A DNA stretch of 64,000 nt from Nereocystis luetkeana (GCA_031213475.1 JARUPZ010000017.1:4708849-4772848); one strand, 5' to 3'. Shown: positions 1 to 9,841, counted from the first letter of the stretch. The notes: generated by a model from the sequence alone, not told the origin. Numbers and translations: made by a program.

Positions 1-3000
1 AATCAAATGCTGTTTCTTTTGTTGTCGGCTATGCGCCGATACTGGATGCACCCGTTCGCGAGAAAGATCAATTCTGGAACGAACTGAACAAAGTCGTCTC
101 GGGGGTCCCAAGTGGGGATCACCTACTTGTACTCTTGGATGCAAATGCTCGCACCGGCAAGCGAGAGAGCGGATGTGCCGGCAGTAAGGTGATGGGTAAA
201 TACGGGCGCGATGAATTGAACAACAACGGAGAGCGACTACTCCTCCTCGCAGATGACAACAGGCTTGCGCTCCTCAACACGTTCTTTGCCACACCTACTC
301 GCGGAGTGTCGTACACTTTCCAATCTCCAAACTCCGGGAAGGGTCAGTGTAGGCTAGACTACATCCTTACTCGGCAAGTTGATCGACGCCTGGTCCGCAA
401 CATGACAGTACGGAAACCCCCAGAGGATCGGCATGAATCTGACCACAACCTCGTGGTCTGCAATATTCGCCTCTTGGGTCGGTTCGCGCCGAATCGGAGG
501 GTAAAAGCAGGCAGCGGAAAACGAGCTATTAATCTACAACGGTTGATGGCAGACCCCGGTCTCCGAGCGGACCTCAATAGGGAGATAACCAAACTTACCC
601 CCCCACCGCCTGGTACAATTGGGAGTGTCGATGATAAGGCAACTGCTCTGGTGGAGACCGTGCTGTCGACTGCTGCTAAACTAGCACCTCATACCAGTCG
701 AAAACAAGGGCCGCTGGGCTGGTGTACGCCCGAAGAGGTAAAAGCAGAGGTGCACTCACGATGGCAGGAGAAGGAAAATGCGAGGACGCAACTACGTGCT
801 AACCCGGAAGACAAAAATCTGCGAAAAGCTGTGAAGATTGCCACTAAACAGCTCAAACGTGCGAGGACGGACGGAGTGCAGAAGTTCTTCGAGGAATACG
901 TCCGTCAACTCGAAAGGCGTATCCAAGAAGGTGATCAGTTTGGGTTCTACAAGCACCTTAAGGGGATGAATGTGGAAGGAAAGAGGACTTTCCATTCGCA
1001 GTACATCAGGGACGAGGAAGGTAGATTACTACGAGACGTAGGCCTCATCCGGGAACGATGGGTAAGGTGGTTCCATAAGCTGCTAAACACAAGGTCATCG
1101 ACCCTCGATCCGACTATCGTCGATGAGCTCAAGGTCTGGCCCTCGTGCAGTCCGCTGGACGACGTCCCGTCTAGATACGAGGTGGAAGACGCGATCAGGG
1201 CGATGGCGAACCGCAAGGCGGTTGGGCCTGATGGTCTCCCAGCTGAACTTCTGAAGGTCCTGGCCGACGAGGGAGACTCGGACACCTTGGGAAGCTTCTA
1301 CGAGATTATCGTCGCTGTGTGGAGGGGAGGGGTCGTGCCGCAGCAATGGAAGGATGCAACGATTAAGGTGCTGCACAAGAAGAAAGACAGGACGGAGTGT
1401 GGTAACTATCGTGGCATTTCCCTAGTCGCGCATGCCGGCAAAGTGCTCCTCAAAGTCATCGCGCGCCGACTCAGCGACTATTGCGAACGGGAAGGCATCC
1501 TGCCGGAGGAGCAGTGTGGCTTTAGGCCCGAACGATCGACGGTCGACATGATGTTCGTGGTGCGACGCTTGCAGGAATTGGCAAGGAAGAAGGACACTCC
1601 GCTCTTCATGTGCTTTGTCGACCTCACCAAAGCCTACGACTCCGTCGACCGAACCCTCCTGTGGGCTGTCTTGGCTCGCTTTGGGGTGCCACCTAGAATG
1701 CTCACCGTTATCCGCCAATTCCACGACGGCATGCGAGCATGCGTGCGGCTGGATGACGGCGAGTGCTCAGATATGTTCGACGTGAAACAGGGCCTACGGC
1801 AAGGGTGTGTGCTCGCGCCATTGTTGTTCAACATGTTTTTTACAGCGGTGCTGCGTGTGGCGGAGAAACGTTTCGCTGCTGATAAAGCCATCACGGACAG
1901 CTTGGTGCAACTCCAACAAAAGCAGGAGAAGAAGAAAAAGAAGAGGGGGAAGGCACGGGTCGGGCACGCCGACGGACAGGGGAATGATAAAGAGGCCCAG
2001 ACACTGTGGGCTATGCTCTATGCCGACGATGCAGGCATAGTATCGAGATCACCCAACGGCCTGGAGAGGATGATGACGGTGATCGTGTCTGCATGTGCCG
2101 CTTTCGGCCTGACGGTCTCGGAGGCCAAGACGGAGATAATGTGTCTGCAAACGAAAGATGGGGGGAACGTGCCGTTCACCGTCACCGCCGCCGGCCAAGT
2201 GTACAAACAAACGACCGAGTTTGTGTATCTGGGCGGGGCTATCAGCGCAGATTGGACGGGCAGAAGTGTCGAGGTAACGCGTCGACTCCAGAGGGCATGG
2301 GCATGCTTCGGACGGTATAAGATGGAAATTTATGACCGCCCGGGTGTGCGCCTACGCCTGAAGGTGCGAATGCTGAGAGCCGAGGTGATCGAAACGTTGC
2401 TCTACGGTTGCGTTACTTGGAGCCCGAGCAAGACTGATTACGGTAGGCTACGGGAGGTCCACCACAAGATGCTCCTCCGATGCATCGGGTGGCGAAAACG
2501 AAAGCGCGAAGACCACATTCTATCCTATGCTAGCGCGCTTCTCAGGACAACATCTGAAAGCGTTGAGACGACGGTACGCAGACGTAGGCTCTTGTTTGCG
2601 GGCTTTGTGACACGAATGGGAGAGGAGCGCCTGCCGAGGAGGGTGATGTTTGGGGAGATGGTTGGGGGTAAGGGTTACTCCGGAGGACAGGAGTGGGACT
2701 GGATGAGGTACCTTGAGGAGGACCTCAAGGAGTTCGGCATCAAGCTCGAAGGGTGGCGCGAGACAGCACAGAAAGCCGGCAGATGGTTCCAACGGGTCGA
2801 GGAAGGGGCGGAGGCCTTCATGCGGAAATGGCATACAGATGAGAAGGAGGCATCGGCAGAACGGCATAGAATAGCTGCGACCACGACCACAGCCGTTGAC
2901 GCCAACGCGAGTGTGCAGAATGGCAGGGAAGAGGGGGGGGGCGAAAGGGGGACGAGGGGGAATGGCGGGGGGGGGGGAGGGGAGGCGGTCTGCCCAACAG

Positions 3001-3520
3001 ACTGAAGCCTGGTTATGGCCATCATCGTCATGATGCACTCCTTTCTTTGGGACCCAAGTAACTAGCATGGTGCCATCTGGGCAACTCTGCGTGTCTGTAT
3101 GCTCCAGTGCCTGCCTTTGGTATTTTCTTTCCCCCCCGCCCGTGATTATCGCTTTTTGTCCCTTCTTTGTTTTCATTTTTCTTTCATTCCCGTTTGTACC
3201 TCTTTGTGTCTTTGTTAGTATGGTCCGTTTTGCCTTGCCTTTTTTTCGCGTTTTGCTATCTGCGTCTGTTTTAGTTTTGTTTTTGTTTTTGTTTTGCTTA
3301 GCTTCATCTTCTTTTTTTAGGTTTTTGTCTTCTATTAATAGTCTCCTTTTTGCTTCCCTGGTGTCCGCAGTGGTGGAGTGCGTATGCCTGTTTTTTGTTT
3401 TTTTTTTGCCTCTGTTTTTACTTGAGGTATTTCTTCCACTCCAGAGTTATTGGAGCCTGTCCTGCGACCACGGACTGCATTGAATTGTGAGTTAATGTGA
3501 GAACAACAACAACAAACAAC
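1..3520 (+). mobile_element. Non-LTR retrotransposon (LINE copy 1), 5' end cut by window edge
   Basis: The element consists of an open endonuclease/reverse transcriptase frame (3-3005) and a 3' UTR of about 515 bp. The UTR contains a short hairpin (CTCCA...TGGAG near 3440) and ends in a short (AAC)n tail at about 3501-3520. A (CAA)-type tail instead of poly(A) is typical of several LINE clades. Related 3' ends occur at 4405, 23845, 38405, 41321 (inverted) and 55262, so the family has been active here. The window does not show the 5' end or target-site duplication. Confidence 0.93.
3..3005 (+). CDS. LINE endonuclease-reverse transcriptase polyprotein (partial, C-terminal)
   Basis: The frame is open from the left edge, so the start codon lies outside. 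The first 150 residues are the end of an APE-type endonuclease: 'LLVLLDANARTG' matches the D-x-N region, followed by 'RLDYIL' and the catalytic 'SDHNLV'. The reverse transcriptase follows. Visible motifs are '[17 protein letters not shown]', 'EEQCGFRP', motif A 'FVDLTKAYDSVD' (from 1614), 'LRQGCVLAPLLFN', the catalytic YADD (2019-2030) and 'YLGGAI'. The C-terminal part carries 'LLYGCVTW' and an Arg/Gly-rich tail. No RNase H is visible. A Lys-rich insert (1915-1990) sits between RT motifs. The frame is intact over about 1000 codons, which suggests a recent copy. The clade (RTE, Jockey or another) cannot be fixed by eye. It copies its own RNA into nuclear DNA by target-primed reverse transcription. 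Confidence 0.93.
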   Translation, partial: SNAVSFVVGYAPILDAPVREKDQFWNELNKVVSGVPSGDHLLVLLDANARTGKRESGCAGSKVMGKYGRDELNNNGERLLLLADDNRLALLNTFFATPTRGVSYTFQSPNSGKGQCRLDYILTRQVDRRLVRNMTVRKPPEDRHESDHNLVVCNIRLLGRFAPNRRVKAGSGKRAINLQRLMADPGLRADLNREITKLTPPPPGTIGSVDDKATALVETVLSTAAKLAPHTSRKQGPLGWCTPEEVKAEVHSRWQEKENARTQLRANPEDKNLRKAVKIATKQLKRARTDGVQKFFEEYVRQLERRIQEGDQFGFYKHLKGMNVEGKRTFHSQYIRDEEGRLLRDVGLIRERWVRWFHKLLNTRSSTLDPTIVDELKVWPSCSPLDDVPSRYEVEDAIRAMANRKAVGPDGLPAELLKVLADEGDSDTLGSFYEIIVAVWRGGVVPQQWKDATIKVLHKKKDRTECGNYRGISLVAHAGKVLLKVIARRLSDYCEREGILPEEQCGFRPERSTVDMMFVVRRLQELARKKDTPLFMCFVDLTKAYDSVDRTLLWAVLARFGVPPRMLTVIRQFHDGMRACVRLDDGECSDMFDVKQGLRQGCVLAPLLFNMFFTAVLRVAEKRFAADKAITDSLVQLQQKQEKKKKKRGKARVGHADGQGNDKEAQTLWAMLYADDAGIVSRSPNGLERMMTVIVSACAAFGLTVSEAKTEIMCLQTKDGGNVPFTVTAAGQVYKQTTEFVYLGGAISADWTGRSVEVTRRLQRAWACFGRYKMEIYDRPGVRLRLKVRMLRAEVIETLLYGCVTWSPSKTDYGRLREVHHKMLLRCIGWRKRKREDHILSYASALLRTTSESVETTVRRRRLLFAGFVTRMGEERLPRRVMFGEMVGGKGYSGGQEWDWMRYLEEDLKEFGIKLEGWRETAQKAGRWFQRVEEGAEAFMRKWHTDEKEASAERHRIAATTTTAVDANASVQNGREEGGGERGTRGNGGGGGGEAVCPTD

Positions 3521-3602
3521 ATGAAGACCTAAACGGTCCTTACATTTTCGTGACATGAAACCGTGGACCAGGTAGAGCTTTACCTGATCTAAAGTGTTAA
3601 TC

Positions 3603-3694
3603 ATTTTAGGACTGCAGTCTCTTTCTGGGGACAATTGGGGGCAAACTACTTGGAATTAGAAAGGTTTGTCCCCAAAACGGGAATGGAGTTCTAA
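3603..3694. mobile_element. MITE-P copy
   Basis: This is a diverged palindromic copy. The left arm reads TTTTAGGACTGCAGTC and the right arm ends GGAATGGAGTTCTAA, with GGGGACA...TTTGTCCCC between them. Confidence 0.75.
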
Positions 3695-4037
3695 TTTATA
3701 CAACACAGCAGAAGTCAGCAGCCCGGCACTCAATAGATTGCACCTTCGGTGCTAAGCAGTGGAGTGAGTAGTACCGCGAGTGTCCGGGTAGCCGTATACC
3801 AGCAGTACCTATACACAACAAAAGTGGTACCAGGTGTGCAGCAGCGACGACGACCACCACGGCGACAACAACAATAATAACGCCAACAGCAACAACAAAA
3901 CCCGTCGACGTCAAAAACAACGACAGCAAACCCCACCACCAACCCTACCATCCGCACCTACCCCCATCGAAAACGTAATGCATTCCCCTCGTCGACAAAC
4001 TCCGCAGGATACACCGCTCTCAGAGTCGACACCTTGA

Positions 4038-4134
4038 GATGGAGGCCTCTTCTCGACCGAGGAGCTGCGCTACACTACGCCGGCGGAGGTGGCGGCAACT
4101 CGGGGTTTCGCAGCAATTTGCGAGGCGTTTCGTC
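4038..4134 (+). other. Possible isolated exon, weakly DNMT2-like peptide
   Basis: Between an in-frame TGA (4035) and a strong donor (GTGAGT at 4135) the frame reads 'LRYTTPAEVAATRGF'. This recalls the RYFTPREVA-x-L-x-GF segment of DNMT2/TRDMT1 tRNA cytosine-5 methyltransferases. The following FxFP motif is absent and no partner exon was found. The match is short and may be chance. Confidence 0.2.
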
Positions 4135-4269
4135 GTGAGTATGGCACTATAACTCCCCCGCTACCCCCCCCCGAAAAGCCTCGGTGAGTGACGACGCTGT
4201 AAAACACACCGATCGCTGCGTGAGCTAGACAGCCAGGGTGCCGTTTTGTTTAGTGATTTTGCTGTCACC

Positions 4270-4345
4270 ATGGCTGGCGGTCGAGTTACAGTGGGTCGGT
4301 CGCTTGTGCGGGGTGGATAACCTGTGCTTCGCACAAGGGGGGCTG
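4270..4345 (+). repeat. Fragment repeated at 51995-52110
   Basis: Both places read as L-[AV]-V-E-L...LC-[GE]-V-[DN]-N-L..AQ in one frame, and share GTCGAGTTA, CTTGTGCG and CGCACAAG. Both lie upstream of a repeat A copy. This is either a longer form of repeat A or a dispersed gene fragment; the product is not recognised. Confidence 0.4.
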
Positions 4346-4404
4346 TGATCTTGTCACGCCGTGTGCATGATACATACCGCACCTACGAGGTAACTCACAT
4401 ATTC

Positions 4405-4513
4405 CAGGTGAGCTTTTTGTTTTCCTGGGGTGTTGTTCCACTCCTCCAGAGTTTTTTCGGAGCCTGTCCTCCGACCGCGGACTAGATTTTTAGCGATGAA
4501 CTAGTGTGAAAAT

Positions 4514-4578
<65 letters not shown>
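4405..4578 (+). mobile_element. LINE 3' end fragment with long (AAC)n tail
   Basis: The stretch matches the end of the LINE 3' UTR (CCAGAGTT...GGAGCCTGTCCTCCGACC) and runs into about 20-25 AAC units (4508-4578). It is a severely 5'-truncated insertion. Confidence 0.8.
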
Positions 4579-4579
<1 letters not shown>

Positions 4580-4594
4580 AGACACTCACTCACG

Positions 4595-4830
4595 TGTCAG
4601 ACAGATCAGGATCTATCCACTATATATATGTATATACAGCAGACCATTTAGTCCCTCGCCTGCCGTCTGTAAAGAGGTTGTGCAGGATCTGCCTTCTAGG
4701 GCAGATCTAACCCAGGAAACATGTGCTACTGTAGATCACCATGCAGATTGTGCGAGTCCCACCCGGCAACACATGAGCTAGATGATACGGATCATACAAT
4801 ATCGACAATAGATGATCTAGCTGCCTTAGA
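4595..4830 (+). repeat. Repeat D copy
   Basis: This is an AGATC-rich interspersed element. Shared landmarks with the copies at 18695, 22690, 29045 and 9090 are GCAGGATCTG, CAGATCTAACCCAGGAAAC, CACCCGGCAAC and ATGAGCTAGAT. No coding potential was seen. The mechanism is unknown. Confidence 0.7.
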
Positions 4831-4877
4831 TTTAAATGATGAACTGTATGTCCGATGCGTGCACCCATTGTATTCTC

Positions 4878-5178
4878 TGAAAGTGGCCACACCGGAAAAT
4901 AAAATAAGCGATCAAAAAGTGAACCCGACGCTGTTTTGTCACCCATATGCACGAAAGTCCGCCTCGCAAGCAGTTCGTTTCAGGAGTATGATACAGCTCG
5001 CGCTTCATGCGAACTCGCCGGAGAAAACTCACGGCGCTCCGCGCTTGGTGCAAGCAGTGTATGCCTTCCTGGTCAGTGGCAACTCGATGTTCTCCGTCCC
5101 GGCATGGTATATAGGGATGCGAGGGTCGATGATATGAATATCCGGCTTTTTCCATGCATGACGTTGAGTATACCCCCC
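4878..5178 (+). repeat. Repeat A copy, diverged
   Basis: It shares AAGTGGCCACACCGGAAA, GTCCGCCTCGCAAGC, CTTGGTGCAAGCA and CATGCATGA with the other copies, and ends in a short C run. Confidence 0.65.
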
Positions 5179-5179
5179 T

Positions 5180-6610
5180 CCGGAAAGCCAAAACAACGTG
5201 TCGGTATGATTGTGTTAGTATATCGTATCCCTCTCCCACCCCCTCCTACCCTCCGGGGCTCCGCAAGCAGTGCGCGAGGCTAATCTGCGTGTTGTATGTT
5301 GTGGAAATCCTCTCCCCCCATCCCTCTCTTCGGGTTTCCGGAACAACGGACTAAGAGGCGTGTCCGTATGGTTTTGGTACTGCAGCCCCACCCCCCGCCC
5401 CGTCCCGGCATTGCAGGGATGCGAGGGCATATGGTCATACGACGACTACGACCATGCATGATATCGAGTACACCCCCTTCCCCCCCTCCCCTGCCTCCCT
5501 CTCGAGTCTCGCGGACGGGGCACATCGGGATGAATGCCCCCCCCGCCCCCCCCCCCCTCTACGAAAACGACGTAGTAAGCCACCAACTGGTGGAGGTGTC
5601 TCTGTTAGGAGTAGGAACGGTGCTCCGTCTCGAAAGATATTCGCGATCAATGGCCAAATTACTTAAGGCAAGCAGCGAATGAGTACGCCCCCCTCCGCCC
5701 CCCCCCCTCTTCCTCAAAAATGTGCCCCCGTACCGCCCCCGCCCCCCCCCCCCCGCCTACCTCGTCCCCCCCCCCCCCCTCGACCTTGAACTCCGTCCTG
5801 TCCACCCCCCCCCCCCCCCCCGCCCCCCATGCCTCCGCATCAACACACGCACCCCCCCGAAAAAAACAACACTAATGGCCCCCTACCCCTTTCCCTCCCT
5901 GTTCACGCCTCCCTCTCCTCCGGCCGTCGTTTTTCTCAAAACCTACGAACTCAGAGCCTCAAAGGGGGGCGGCAAGGGGGGGCGGGGACAGAAACGAAGG
6001 AGCCCCGGAGAGAACCGCGCGGAGGGGAGGGGGGGTGCGGGGAGGCGGGTGACGAAAGGGGGTTCGTCTGGGGTGTGGATGAAGCGCCACCTCAAGGTAA
6101 AAGAAAGGCTCGCCCCCTATATGTGTAGGACTGATCCGTCGGCGCGAAGCTTTTGTGCAGGACGTGTGTGGTCCATTTCAACCTCGCGCTTCTGTCCAGG
6201 CCAACCCGACCCCAGACCTAGCCGTATAGCCTTAACCCCAATCCTTTGGAGGGCTCGAGGTCGGCAGGGGTAGTCACGCGGCTCCGCCGCGTGTTTCGGT
6301 GACGTTTTTTAAAAGAAAAACTCCGGACGTCCGGAAGGCGAGCCTGACCCAATTTTTGGTGTTTCCCATACTGCGGTGAGGTTTCAGTCTAGCTCGCAGT
6401 ATGTAAACGTCTGTGGAGTTGGCATGTTTTTCCCCCCCCCGCCCCGCCCCCCTCCCCTCCCCGGTATTTTGTATTTGCTTAGGATTTTTATCGCGCATGC
6501 ACACTCTCGTACTTTTTCGGACTGGTTCCTTTAGGCGCAATTCCAGCAACTCGTCGGTTGTCCCCCCCCCCCCGCGCGCGCGCGCTTGGGGGGCAGACTC
6601 ATCTTAAGCA
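5180..6610. other. C-rich low-complexity region
   Basis: Runs of C, with interruptions, dominate 5470-5850 and 6430-6580; G-rich patches occupy 5960-6060. A repeat A 3' end lies at 5397-5478 (GTCCCGGCATTGCAGGGATG to GATATCGAGTACACCCCC). Pro-rich reading frames here are composition artefacts. No gene was seen. Confidence 0.65.
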
Positions 6611-6663
6611 TGGATGACAGCTGCAGTGGAGCCCCTACAATAGCAGGATGCAGCAGCCCACCC

Positions 6664-6763
6664 TTGACCCTTTTAGGACCCCAGTCCCGTTTTGGGGACG
6701 AAATACACGTATAATTAGAGTGTTTCGTCCCCACATATGGGAGTGCTGTTCTACAAGGGTTAA
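6664..6763. mobile_element. MITE-P copy
   Basis: The arms are TTGACCCTTTTAGGACC and TTCTACAAGGGTTAA, with CCCGTTTTGGGGACG opposite TTTCGTCCCC. Confidence 0.8.
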
Positions 6764-6813
6764 TGCTGCTCGCCGAAACACCCCACAGCGCTTCGCGTTT
6801 GGTGCACGAAATC

Positions 6814-7052
6814 TTGAAGCTGTCATCCACGTACAAGGCTGCCTCGCAAGCGGTTTTTAGTGGGATGCAGCCCACCCTTCATGCGACTCGCCGAACAAGT
6901 TCTCGGCACTTTGAGCTTGATGCGAGAAATGCCTGTCTGGTCGGTGAAAACCCTGCGTGGTCCGTCCCGGCATTGTGTATATATAGGGATGCGAGGGTCT
7001 ATGGTCATACGACTACAGCCATGCATGATATCGAGTACGCCCCCCCCCCCCC
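6814..7052 (+). repeat. Repeat A, full-length copy
   Basis: This is a good reference copy. It starts near GAAGCTGTCATCCACG, then reads TGCGACTCGCCGAACA, CCTGTCTGGTCGGTGAAA, CCGTCCCGGCATTGT, ATGCGAGGGTCTATGG and CATGCATGATATCGAGTA, and ends in a run of C. All intact copies end at the same point in a C (or, inverted, G) homopolymer. No terminal inverted repeat or open frame is seen. Confidence 0.8.
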
Positions 7053-7527
7053 CTTGGTTATCTTTTATTTTCCTTGGATTTTCATCGCGCATGCACACGC
7101 TCGGAACTGTCCCAGCAGGTGATTCTAACAGCTCGTCGACTCCTGCCTGTTTATCCATTTTTTATAAGCTCTTGGCTTCTAATTGTGTTCTTGTTTATGT
7201 TGTTGTTGTTGTTGAGGCAACTGCTTCGTGTGTCCGTTGGAGACAAATCGAAGACTTCCCCCCCTCCCAACAACAACTAGATGATCTGCTTTGAGTACGG
7301 ATCGCCCCCCCCCCCCCTCCCCGTCTCACAAACGCCTTTTTTCGAAACGCCTTTAATCATCCTGTTGGGGTCGCCAGGACTCTTTTTTGGTAGGCACCCC
7401 CCCCCTCCCACCCTTCTCCCCCTCCTGTGCACGCCTACTTTTGCAGGGGCAGGCGCCACGCATCGGCCACCCCCTCCCCATCTCCTTCATCGAACCAAAA
7501 ACGCTTGCTCACGATACGTTTGAACGA

Positions 7528-7568
7528 CAGTACGTAATCGGCAGGATACCTACGTGTCGGCGCGTCGC
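7528..7568 (+). pseudogene. Decayed copy of the 5' boundary of methyltransferase exon 8376-8479
   Basis: TACGTAATCGGCAGGATACC followed by TACGTGTCGGCGCG aligns with TATGTGATCGGCACAGGACC followed by TACGTCTCCGCCGCG at the real exon start (8361-8395), including the AG of the acceptor. The similarity stops shortly after, and no usable exon continues. Confidence 0.6.
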
Positions 7569-7729
7569 CCCCTTCCCCAACGCCCCCTCCCTTGGCCCCC
7601 GCACGCCTCTGTTACCTGAACGCCGTTAGCCACCGTTACGAGGACGGCAGGACCAATATGCTTCGACACGCCCCCGCCTCCTCCCTTCTCACTCGACGCC
7701 ATCGTCCTCGAGCAACAAAAACTACCTCA

Positions 7730-7924
7730 AAAGCGGCCCTTAGTGGGAGGCAGCTCACCCTTCGTGCGACTCGCCGAACACCTCACGGCCCTTGTTGCGA
7801 GCAATGTCTGCCTGGTCGGTGAACGAAACCCGACAGGCTCCGTCCCGGCATTGTAGGGATGCGAGGATCTATGATCATAAGACTACGGCCGTGCATGACA
7901 TGTGTACCCCCCCCCCCCCCCCCC
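7730..7924 (+). repeat. Repeat A copy
   Basis: It reads AAGCGGCCCTTAGTGGGA through CGTCCCGGCATTGTAGGG to TGTGTACC and a long C run. Confidence 0.8.
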
Positions 7925-7946
7925 TCTCCTTGTACATCCGCCTATT

Positions 7947-8053
7947 ATTACGGGGGGGCATAGTTAACAGGACCAGATATTGTTAGTAAAAATGGTTAAA
8001 CATATAGGTTTTTATGTGTACCATAGGTCCTGTTAACTATGGCCCCCCGTAAT
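7947..8053. mobile_element. MITE-T copy
   Basis: TTACGGGGGGGCATAGTTAA at the left pairs with TTAACTATGGCCCCCCGTAA at the right. The interior has the conserved TATATAGGTTTTTATGTGTA. The copy lies in the region upstream of the methyltransferase exon. Confidence 0.9.
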
Positions 8054-8375
8054 AGTGGAAACATCTCTGTCTCGATAAATGGTTTCTCCGAAGCCACCAT
8101 CGTTTTTTGTCATGTGCACCCCCCCTCCCCCTCCCCCCCTCCCCCCCCCCCCGATCCCCGGGTTTCGAGAAATTCGGCCGAGGGGGTGTGCTATCTTGAG
8201 TTTTGCAACCCTGACCTAGAATATAGTCACCGCTTGTGCCCTGATATGAGTGTCACACAGAGCTTATATTCAGGGCCGCAGTGGTCTAGATGGTGCCTCG
8301 GCAGCAGCATATGTACGCAGCAACAGCGTCAACGCCCTTCCTGACCGTCATCATCCGTTTATGTGATCGGCACAG

Positions 8376-8479
8376 GACCCCTACGTCTCCGCCGCGGTGG
8401 AGTCGGGGGTACCCTCCCGAGCAGCTTTCAAGCTGGTGGAGATGAACGATAAGCACGGGGTAATAGCCCCGGGGGACAG
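8376..8479 (+). CDS. FtsJ/RlmE-type rRNA 2'-O-ribose methyltransferase, N-terminal exon
   Basis: The exon runs from an acceptor (CGGCACAG, AG at 8374-8375) to a donor (GTGAGC at 8480). It encodes 'DPYVSAAVESGVPSRAAFK' and on to 'APGDR'. This is the family signature D-P-Y/F-V...SRAxxKLxE; the K in 'RAAFKLVEM' corresponds to the first Lys of the K-D-K-E catalytic tetrad. The donor is phase 2 and the next exon (9842) starts in phase 2, joining 'GDR' to 'VVDLGAAPGG' exactly as in bacterial RlmE and mitochondrial MRM2. The enzyme methylates the 2'-OH of a uridine in large-subunit rRNA with S-adenosylmethionine. Whether it is organellar cannot be said, because the first exon with any transit peptide was not found. 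Both boundaries have decayed copies in the flanks (7528 and 9556). Confidence 0.88.
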
Positions 8480-8516
8480 GTGAGCGAGTCAGCGGTGCTA
8501 TCAATAGTATATTTTT

Positions 8517-8966
8517 ATGTATTTATTTATTTATTTATTTTGTACTCATCGGTTGTTTTTTTTTCCCAAGTTTTTGTTTTTTTGGTAAGGGCCCATCTCA
8601 ACGGGGACTTTTACTTTTTTTCATATTTGATTTTTTTGGTTTTTTTTTCTAGTTTAATTTGCATCTGATTGGCTGAAGAGTGAACGACCAAGCAGGCAAG
8701 TTAGAAAATTTGAATTTGAGTCGAAAAGTCTTTTTTTTATTTAGCGGGTATTTATTTATTTATTTATTTGTCCATTCATTCATTCAGTCATTCATTCATT
8801 CATTCATTCATTCATTCATTCATTCATTCATTCATTCATTCATTCATTCATTCATTCATTCATTCATTCATTCATTCATTCATTTATTTAATTACGTAAT
8901 TATTTATTTGTTTATTTGTTTATTCATTTTGTACTCGTCCGTTGTTTTTTTTTCAAGTTTTCGTGT
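8517..8966 (+). repeat. Duplicated intron segment flanking a (CATT)n microsatellite
   Basis: TTTTGTACTCATCGGTTG at about 8537 recurs as TTTTGTACTCGTCCGTTG at about 8927, both followed by a T run and CAAGTTTT. Between them is about 115 bp of (CATT)n (8770-8885). Confidence 0.75.
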
Positions 8967-9089
8967 GTTTGTAACCGTTTTTTTCTGATGTAAATCAGTT
9001 TCAACCATTGTTACTTCGGACGTACCATCCCTTTTCAACCATCGCACTTCGCACCTCGGACACATGGTCCACTCTATTCCCGCATTCAT

Positions 9090-9262
9090 GATCTAGATAT
9101 TTCAGAGACGATATTAGTAGATGGATTCCTCGTCTGCGTCGTCTGGTTCATGTTGATGGATGTGAGCCGCATCATCTGCATCGTTTAGCTCATATCTTCC
9201 CATGTTGGATCTGGGCTATGCAGATCCTGCCCTGCATATCAGAACTGCACTGCGGATCTACT
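9090..9262 (-). repeat. Repeat D fragment, inverted
   Basis: It carries TTTAGCTCATAT, TGTTGGATCTG, CAGATCCTGC and GATCTACTGCTGTAG, which read as repeat D on the minus strand. Confidence 0.5.
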
Positions 9263-9267
9263 GCTGT

Positions 9268-9384
9268 AGTTCGGGGGACCATAGCAGATAGGACCTACGG
9301 TACACAAAAAAAAACTACCAGGGTACATGTTTCACTATTTTTGCTAACAATATTTGGTCCTGTTTACTATGGCCCCCCGTCGTA
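9268..9384. mobile_element. MITE-T copy
   Basis: The left end TCGGGGGACCATAGCAGATA and right end TTTACTATGGCCCCCCGT are somewhat worn. It sits inside a methyltransferase intron. Confidence 0.8.
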
Positions 9385-9555
9385 GATCCATCCGACGCGT
9401 GAAACGGTTGCTTCGTATCCAACCGATGTGTGTGTGTGCATTTTTTTTTTCAGAAAGATGTTGTACTGTTAACCATTGTTGGGTGTGCACACAATTGCAA
9501 TTGTTGTATCCAACATCCAACAGCAGTTGCATCTTTTTACGTTTCCTTTGTGTCG

Positions 9556-9602
9556 GATGGAACGACAAAGAGCACGGAGACCACCTCCCCGGGAGACAGG
9601 TG
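9556..9602 (+). pseudogene. Decayed copy of the 3' boundary of methyltransferase exon 8376-8479
   Basis: ATGGAACGACAAAGAGCACG followed by CCCCGGGAGACAGGTGAGT aligns with ATGAACGATAAGCACG and CCCCGGGGGACAGGTGAGC at 8443-8485. The translated peptide 'WNDKEHGDHLPGRQ' resembles the real 'MNDKHGVIAPGDR'. The donor is preserved, but no matching acceptor precedes it. Confidence 0.65.
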
Positions 9603-9841
9603 AGTCAACACTCTTTTTTTTTTTTGCAACCATGATTGGATCAAAACGAATCCGTGTGTGAATTTTTAGCCATTGTTTGATTTAGTCGTTCTGATCGACA
9701 AAAAAACACACACGCACACACACAAACCCGAAACCGAAACAAAAACCCGTCGTTTTTTTTTTTTTTTTTTGGTTAAACACCAAAAGTCAAACCCTCAAGA
9801 CCCTGACAATGAAACCCCCAAACGCTCATCAACCATTGCAG

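Larger units (their letters stand above)
3695..4404. other. Intergenic; low complexity and one exon-like stretch
   Basis: The stretch 3840-3910 is ACA/AAC-rich low complexity. A possible exon at 4038-4134 and a repeated fragment at 4270-4345 are listed separately. No other coding signal was seen. Confidence 0.6.

Noticed and set aside
3006..3483. Phe/Leu/Val-rich 138-codon frame as a membrane protein
   Set aside because: It lies in the T-rich LINE 3' UTR and is repeated, partly inverted, at 41.4 kb without being conserved as a frame.
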